Assembly: GCA_023213395.1 (NCBI GenBank)
Contig: CM041465.1
Span: forward strand, 20,088,001-20,152,000
Reading direction: 5' to 3'
DNA from: Cycas panzhihuaensis
Taxonomy: Eukaryota > Cycadophyta
Length of the DNA: 64,000 bases
Part shown: piece after piece, positions 59,400-64,000 of the stretch
Layout of the letters: each line of letters opens with the position of its first letter
Position numbering within the stretch: position 1 is the stretch's first letter
Made by a program: the position numbers and the translations under genes
The notes under the pieces: model-generated
Seen by the model: only the letters and a program-made list of their open reading frames with translations
What the model was told of the DNA's origin: nothing
Database searches by the model: none

Positions 59400-61787
59400 A
59401 GAAGCACCAGTTACTTCTTTAGCAGCTTAAGACTAAGTAAGGGCATACGAAGGAGTAGCCTCAAGCATTTGGATCAACTTCTTTCCCTTATTCTAGGACT
59501 GCGAAGGTGAAGGAGTGCATTGGTTAGGAGAATGCGATGGAGAGGACGAATCCCGGGCACCCTTCCCTTTATCGCAGGAAGGACAGGAATTCAGTGAGCT
59601 TCCTCGGTTCCAGTTGTTTTTGGATTAAGTGTTGCGATCACACTCCCATGTTTGGGGAATGGATCCTTATAGACCAGCTGGTCTAGATTAGGCCTTAAGG
59701 CCCGTTTAGAGGATGAGTCACTTCAAGGGGTATCCTTGGGATGTTGGGCCCTACAATGTGAGTCATTATAGAAGCACTCCCAATCAATGGAGCACCACTT
59801 CTTCTCAAGTGAAGGATCTGTCTTCCTTGCTTGAGAGGACTGGTCATTTCCATTCCTAGGAAGGGAAGCTTGGGTAGCTTATTGAATTTGTTTGTTAGAA
59901 GTTGGTGATGAAGGAGCTTGTAATTTGAGTTCCTTCATCGTACGTTCAAATGAACGTATGGTAGATGTGAGTGGATCTAAAGTCTTCTCAGTTGGATAAG
60001 AAGAAGACCTAGAAGATTATTGTGGTTTAGTATCCTTGGTTGGAGGTGGTGCCTCACGTCGTTGTAAGGGCTTGAGAGGCTTCTTGAGTCTAGCCTGGAT
60101 CTCAATAGCCTCAAGTGCTAGGCACTTTACAATCGCAGAGTTGCATGTGGTCACCCCCATCTTGAGGACTTCCACATGTACTTCAGGGCAAAGTGCATTA
60201 ACGAAAAGGTCTCTTTTCAACTCCTTGGGCAACGTGGCCTTAGTGGAGTGAAGAAGGTAATGAAATTGTCATACAAAGTCACGATTCATCTCATCGTGAC
60301 CTTGTTTGAGTGATAGGAGGGATTTCATTCCACTTTCAAATGGATGAGCTACATCAAAGTAGTTCATGAATTCGTCCACCAATTGCTGGAATGAAAAGAT
60401 TGAGTGGGCAGGGAGATGATAAAACCACTTAAGGGCATCACCTTATAAAGATCGAGGGAATAATTTCATTAAGATATGGTTGTAAGCCCAGTAATCAATA
60501 CATGCTATAGAAAAACTACGGACGTGCTCTGTTGGGTCTTGCGAGCAATTTCTGTAAATTTAGGAACTTTGGGAGGATGAGGCGGTAAATTGGTCCTTAG
60601 CACCTCAATGGACAATGGCATCGATCAATAGTCCATAAAGGGACATGCCCTTGCATGGACCGTAGGATCGACAAATGGTAATAAGCAAGGAACAGATGAG
60701 GACGACAAACCCATCCCTCCTTAGGGAAGCACCTCTTGTTGGAAAGGGACTTGAGGATAAGCATCTTGGAAGGAAACCAAGTTCCCTTGTGAAGGCATGG
60801 TGTAAGAGGCTATGCTAGATGGTAGGAAAGAAGGGTGTGGAATCAGGTTTTGCCCATATGGGCTACCCGTAGGTGGTGCAACCCCATATGGGTGTAGCGG
60901 GTCCACACCATAAGCTGGAATGTTGTTCTCTTTACCCTAACCTAAGGTTAAGAGATATAACATGGGGGTATGTAAAGGGAAGAACCACTAAGTTGGTTTT
61001 GGGGATATGTGGGAGTGGGTCCCACATGACTAGCGGCTGAAGAGCTAGTAGGACCTGTAGGCCTACTAGGGAATGCATGCGCCACATTAGGGGATGGCAC
61101 ATTAGCTTGGCTAGGAAAGGGTATGCTAACCTTCAACTGAGGGAAAGACATACCACGAGAAGGTCCTGAAGAACTAGGACCATGGCAAGGGATGGAAGCT
61201 ATGACATTTATCCTCAAGTTGGTATAGGAATGAAGCAGGATGAATGCGCAGGAATGAAAGGGTTACTCATAGTAGAAGGGGTAGGTGCGGATGAAGAATG
61301 TGGTAAAGAAGTAGATGAAGAAGATGCTCCACCATGCAAAACATCTTCAAACCACCTGGGACACAATTGAAGGTGAGCTACTTGAAAGCACTAGCTAATA
61401 GCTTCAACCACGTCAGTGGGAGGGGTATCTACGTGACTATAAGAGGTGGATGGGACCTTGAATGACGAAGACCCCTCAGGGCGTTGCTTGTAAGAATCAC
61501 TAATCGAATGGTGGACCTCAAGAGAAAGCAGGTCCTCTACCGCATGGGTAGAAGGACGAATGTCAAGGGGGTGATGTTGGTCGTCCAGGTAGAAAATAGG
61601 ATCGTCACCCTCTTGGGTGGATCCTGGAATAGATTCAGGGAATTCATGTGTTCCCAATGCAAATATGTGATAGGCCCAATCAGAAGGGTATCCTTCCATG
61701 GTCGAATTAGAATCTGATGATGAAAGAGGATGATACCCAGGATCTTCTAACAACGGAGGTAAACCATGTAAGCAACGAGAAAAGCGT
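59400..61787 (-). pseudogene. gag: gag of element C
   Basis: The start aligned with A is ATG 61787-61785, followed at once by TGA where A has CGA. Open pieces are 61753-61391 (LLEDPGYHPLSSSDSN-type N-terminus), 61217-60948 and 60906-60721 (Pro/Ser-rich, MDPLHPYGVAPPTGSPYGQN), then the capsid-type domain at about 60610-60120 ending LFVNALCPEVHVEVLKMGV (60232-60017). No clear CCHC knuckle. Homologous to A and B throughout. Confidence 0.82.
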
Positions 61788-61942
61788 CACATACAAAGCT
61801 TACCGACACTTTAGAAGAAGGAAAGGGCGACAAGGAGTGCATGTTGGGGGCTGCTCAATGAAGGAGATGAAGTAAGAGGAACCACAAGCAGGTAGCAATA
61901 CCAATAAAAAAGGGATTAAGACTAGCTCCCTTACTGGTAAGT

Positions 61943-61960
61943 CCCCTGTATGGTCGCTAA
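61943..61960 (-). other. Putative primer binding site of element C
   Basis: Minus strand TTAGCGACCATACAGGGG directly after the LTR end ...CATCCA; matches A and B. Confidence 0.55.
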
Positions 61961-64000
61961 TGGATGTGCATCTACGGGATAACCACCTAGCTACGTAGGG
62001 ATAGCGAGGATGATCGATGACACTATCAGATGCAGATAGGAACCTACAAGTAAGGCAAGTACCACATAGAGCACCCCGTACGCCGTAGTGTGAGTTTGGG
62101 ACTTGTGGATGGTACCCAACTACCTAAAGGTGGTTCCCCACTTCAACTAGGAAGAGGGGAGGTGAAGGAGTAGCCTGGACAGATTCTAGAGAAGAGTCCT
62201 CCCACCCTTGGATGGCTAGAAGGGAAGGGAGAGAATCCCTTAAAGGTTTCCCTATAGCAGAGGGAAATAAGTAGAGGTAAAGTAGGTGAATAGCCTATAG
62301 TTGATACCTTCTCGGTTACTCGGCTAGGCAGAAGAAACTGAGAGAAAATGAAGGGAGTAGGAACGATCGATCGATTAAGAGTTCCCCCCTTTGAAAGAGT
62401 AATCAAGAGAAAAGAGGGTGCTAGGGCACACACAAGTAAACTAAACCAAATATGACAAGCCAAGAGGGCAAGGGCGAAGTTTACAAACTAAAAGGAAAGG
62501 CTAAAGGGAAGAACTTCCTAAAACCCTTTCCTACAATAGGTATGGTATATAAAATATCACATACCAAATGTAAAAAAGAAGAGTTGATTCCCTTTTCTTT
62601 TTATGTGGTCTAATTACTACCATGCAAACCTTTTTTAAAAGAAAGAGAGTGAAATGAAGCAAGAATACATACCCAGAATGAAGACGTAATCGAAGTGGTG
62701 GCACTTCCATAGGGTGTCCAAATCGTTCCATGAAGCATGGCAAAAGGGGGGTCGCGGTAGGGTGAAGCATGGGGCTTCCTTACCTTCCTCGGAAAGCAAC
62801 ACTAAAGTGCCAAAAAGGAAAAGGAAAGTAATAGCAGAAAATGAGATGCTATAAAAAAATATGAGTAAATGCACTTACCCGGGAGAGAGAGAAAAAGGGA
62901 GAAGTCCCTCGCGTCCTCTGTGTACCTGCAAGTAAGCGTAAATCTTCCTTTCTGGAGAAAGAAGCCCTGTAACACAAGGTGGAGTTCCAACAACATATGT
63001 ATACATATGCCAAAAATAAATCTCTATATATATATGTTAGTGCTCATGAATCACAAGGTTGCAACAATAAATTATGGTAAAAAAACTACTCAAATAAACA
63101 GTAAGTAGATAGGTAAGCCTCAGAGTGGCGCACCTCCCACAAAGAGCAACCCTACCCTCCCCCAAGAAGCCACAGGGCAGCAAGGGTATGGCTATATAGC
63201 TGGCTAGAAACTGGGGCAACAATAGTGTAAAAGAGCCCAAGGAAATCCTCAATGAGCCAGAGTACTATGGAAGCAAACCATGCCGTTGAGAGAAGGGTTG
63301 AGCTAGGAAAAGTATCCGAGGCTTATGCGTTACCCAGATGAGGGAAATGAGCCTGCAAACTAGCATTGCAACAGGTGCAAACGCTGATTTCAGTAGTTGG
63401 AAATAGTCCTCTAATCCCTTGCCCACTCCAGGAACAGCATGAGGGCAAAGAGGAGGGTTTGGAGGGCGGGAGCCTCTTAGGGAGCACCAAGGTGGTACAG
63501 GATCCACCCAACTCTATCCCAAACCCTATGGATCCCTCTTTGGCCACTTTCCTAGGTATGTAATGTAGGAAAAGAGGCCTAAACAACAGAGAAAAAAGTC
63601 TGAGAGAAAGGCAAGAAACAAACCCTTGAAATAAGATAAGAAAAACTAGTGACAATCATACAAAACTAGGCATAAACTAAACAAGGGAAGGACTTTAAAC
63701 TAATAAATACCTTTAGAGAAAGTGGGAGGCATTTGCCTCTGCAAAAGGCTACTGAGAAGAGGCTAGAAAATCTAAGAAAAGGCTGGAGTATAGTATAGAG
63801 TCTTGAGATGGTCAAGGAAATCCTATACAGGACCACTTGGTGACTGCCTGTGTAAGGAGACCCTGAAAACTCCTTAAGGAGGCCCTCTCCAAGGCATGCA
63901 ATGAGCTGTGAAGATGTCACAGTGAAGCCTAAGGAGAGCTGGGCACTGAAGTATAGTTGCAGGTCCTAGAAATGTAGCAGAGTAGCAAAAGAGAGCAGAC
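61961..64000 (-). repeat. 5' LTR of element C, cut by the window end
   Basis: Plus-strand start TGGATGTGCATC; aligns with 47889 onward of the 3' LTR to the last base. The promoter part (U3) is outside the window. Confidence 0.92.

Larger units (their letters stand above)
47889..64000 (-). mobile_element. Element C: Tat-like Ty3/Gypsy retrotransposon, nearly complete
   Basis: The minus strand carries 5' LTR (cut by the window end), primer site, gag, protease, RT, RNase H, integrase, an antisense gene on the plus strand, an extra RNase H, a polypurine tract and a complete 3' LTR. It is the best preserved of the group: several domains stay open for 100 or more codons. Order and sequence match element B throughout. 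The right end lies about 700 bases beyond the window if both LTRs have equal length. Confidence 0.92.

Overview
The window looks like a transposon-dense stretch of a large seed-plant nuclear genome. I found no host gene, rRNA, tRNA or CRISPR array. Almost every base can be assigned to LTR retrotransposons, all damaged by stop codons and small indels. The lineage and species cannot be fixed from the sequence. Plant-type Ty3/Gypsy and Ty1/Copia families, iMet-tRNA primer sites and a plant-mobile-domain-like antisense gene point to plants, and multi-kilobase LTRs with deep nesting point to a big genome.

Eight elements are named A-H here. A (1-3603, minus), B (12010-30370, plus), C (47889 to beyond 64000, minus) and F (about 32344-38596, plus) belong to one large Ty3/Gypsy group, probably Tat-like, with LTRs of 2.6-3.6 kb. 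D (3604 to about 32343, plus), E (4523-9856, minus) and H (40798-46010, minus) are Copia elements. G (38597 to about 47888, minus) is a second Gypsy type, chromovirus-like, with an iMet primer site. The nesting can be read from the junctions: G is the oldest host; F sits in G's reverse transcriptase; D sits in F's antisense gene; A, E and B sit in D; H sits in G's leader; C lies beyond or inside G's LTR. E and B have recognisable target-site duplications, and D's reading frame resumes across both.

The most interesting content is the 3' half of the A/B/C/F group. After gag-protease-RT-RNase H-integrase, B and C carry an antisense gene (plant-mobile-domain-like segment, acidic Gly-rich stretch, coiled-coil tail) with conserved candidate splice signals. 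This is followed by a sense-strand plant-type RNase H that has its own upstream TATA-like box and lies next to the 3' LTR. F retains the 5' part of the antisense gene and the RNase H. The antisense gene and the extra RNase H are divergently arranged around a region holding two consecutive inverted repeats in all three copies. A related GTAC-centred palindrome occurs in the U3 part of the LTRs. This suggests a shared cis-element controlling both the LTR and the internal antisense promoter.

Stop codons fall mainly where homologous copies have Gln (CAG), Trp (TGG) or Arg (CGA), the pattern expected from long-term cytosine methylation and deamination. Minor features are a roughly 380-bp TA microsatellite inside an antisense-gene intron, smaller microsatellites in B's 3' LTR and in F, a degenerate 21-bp minisatellite in the presumed U3 of G, and G-rich tracts in the E LTRs.
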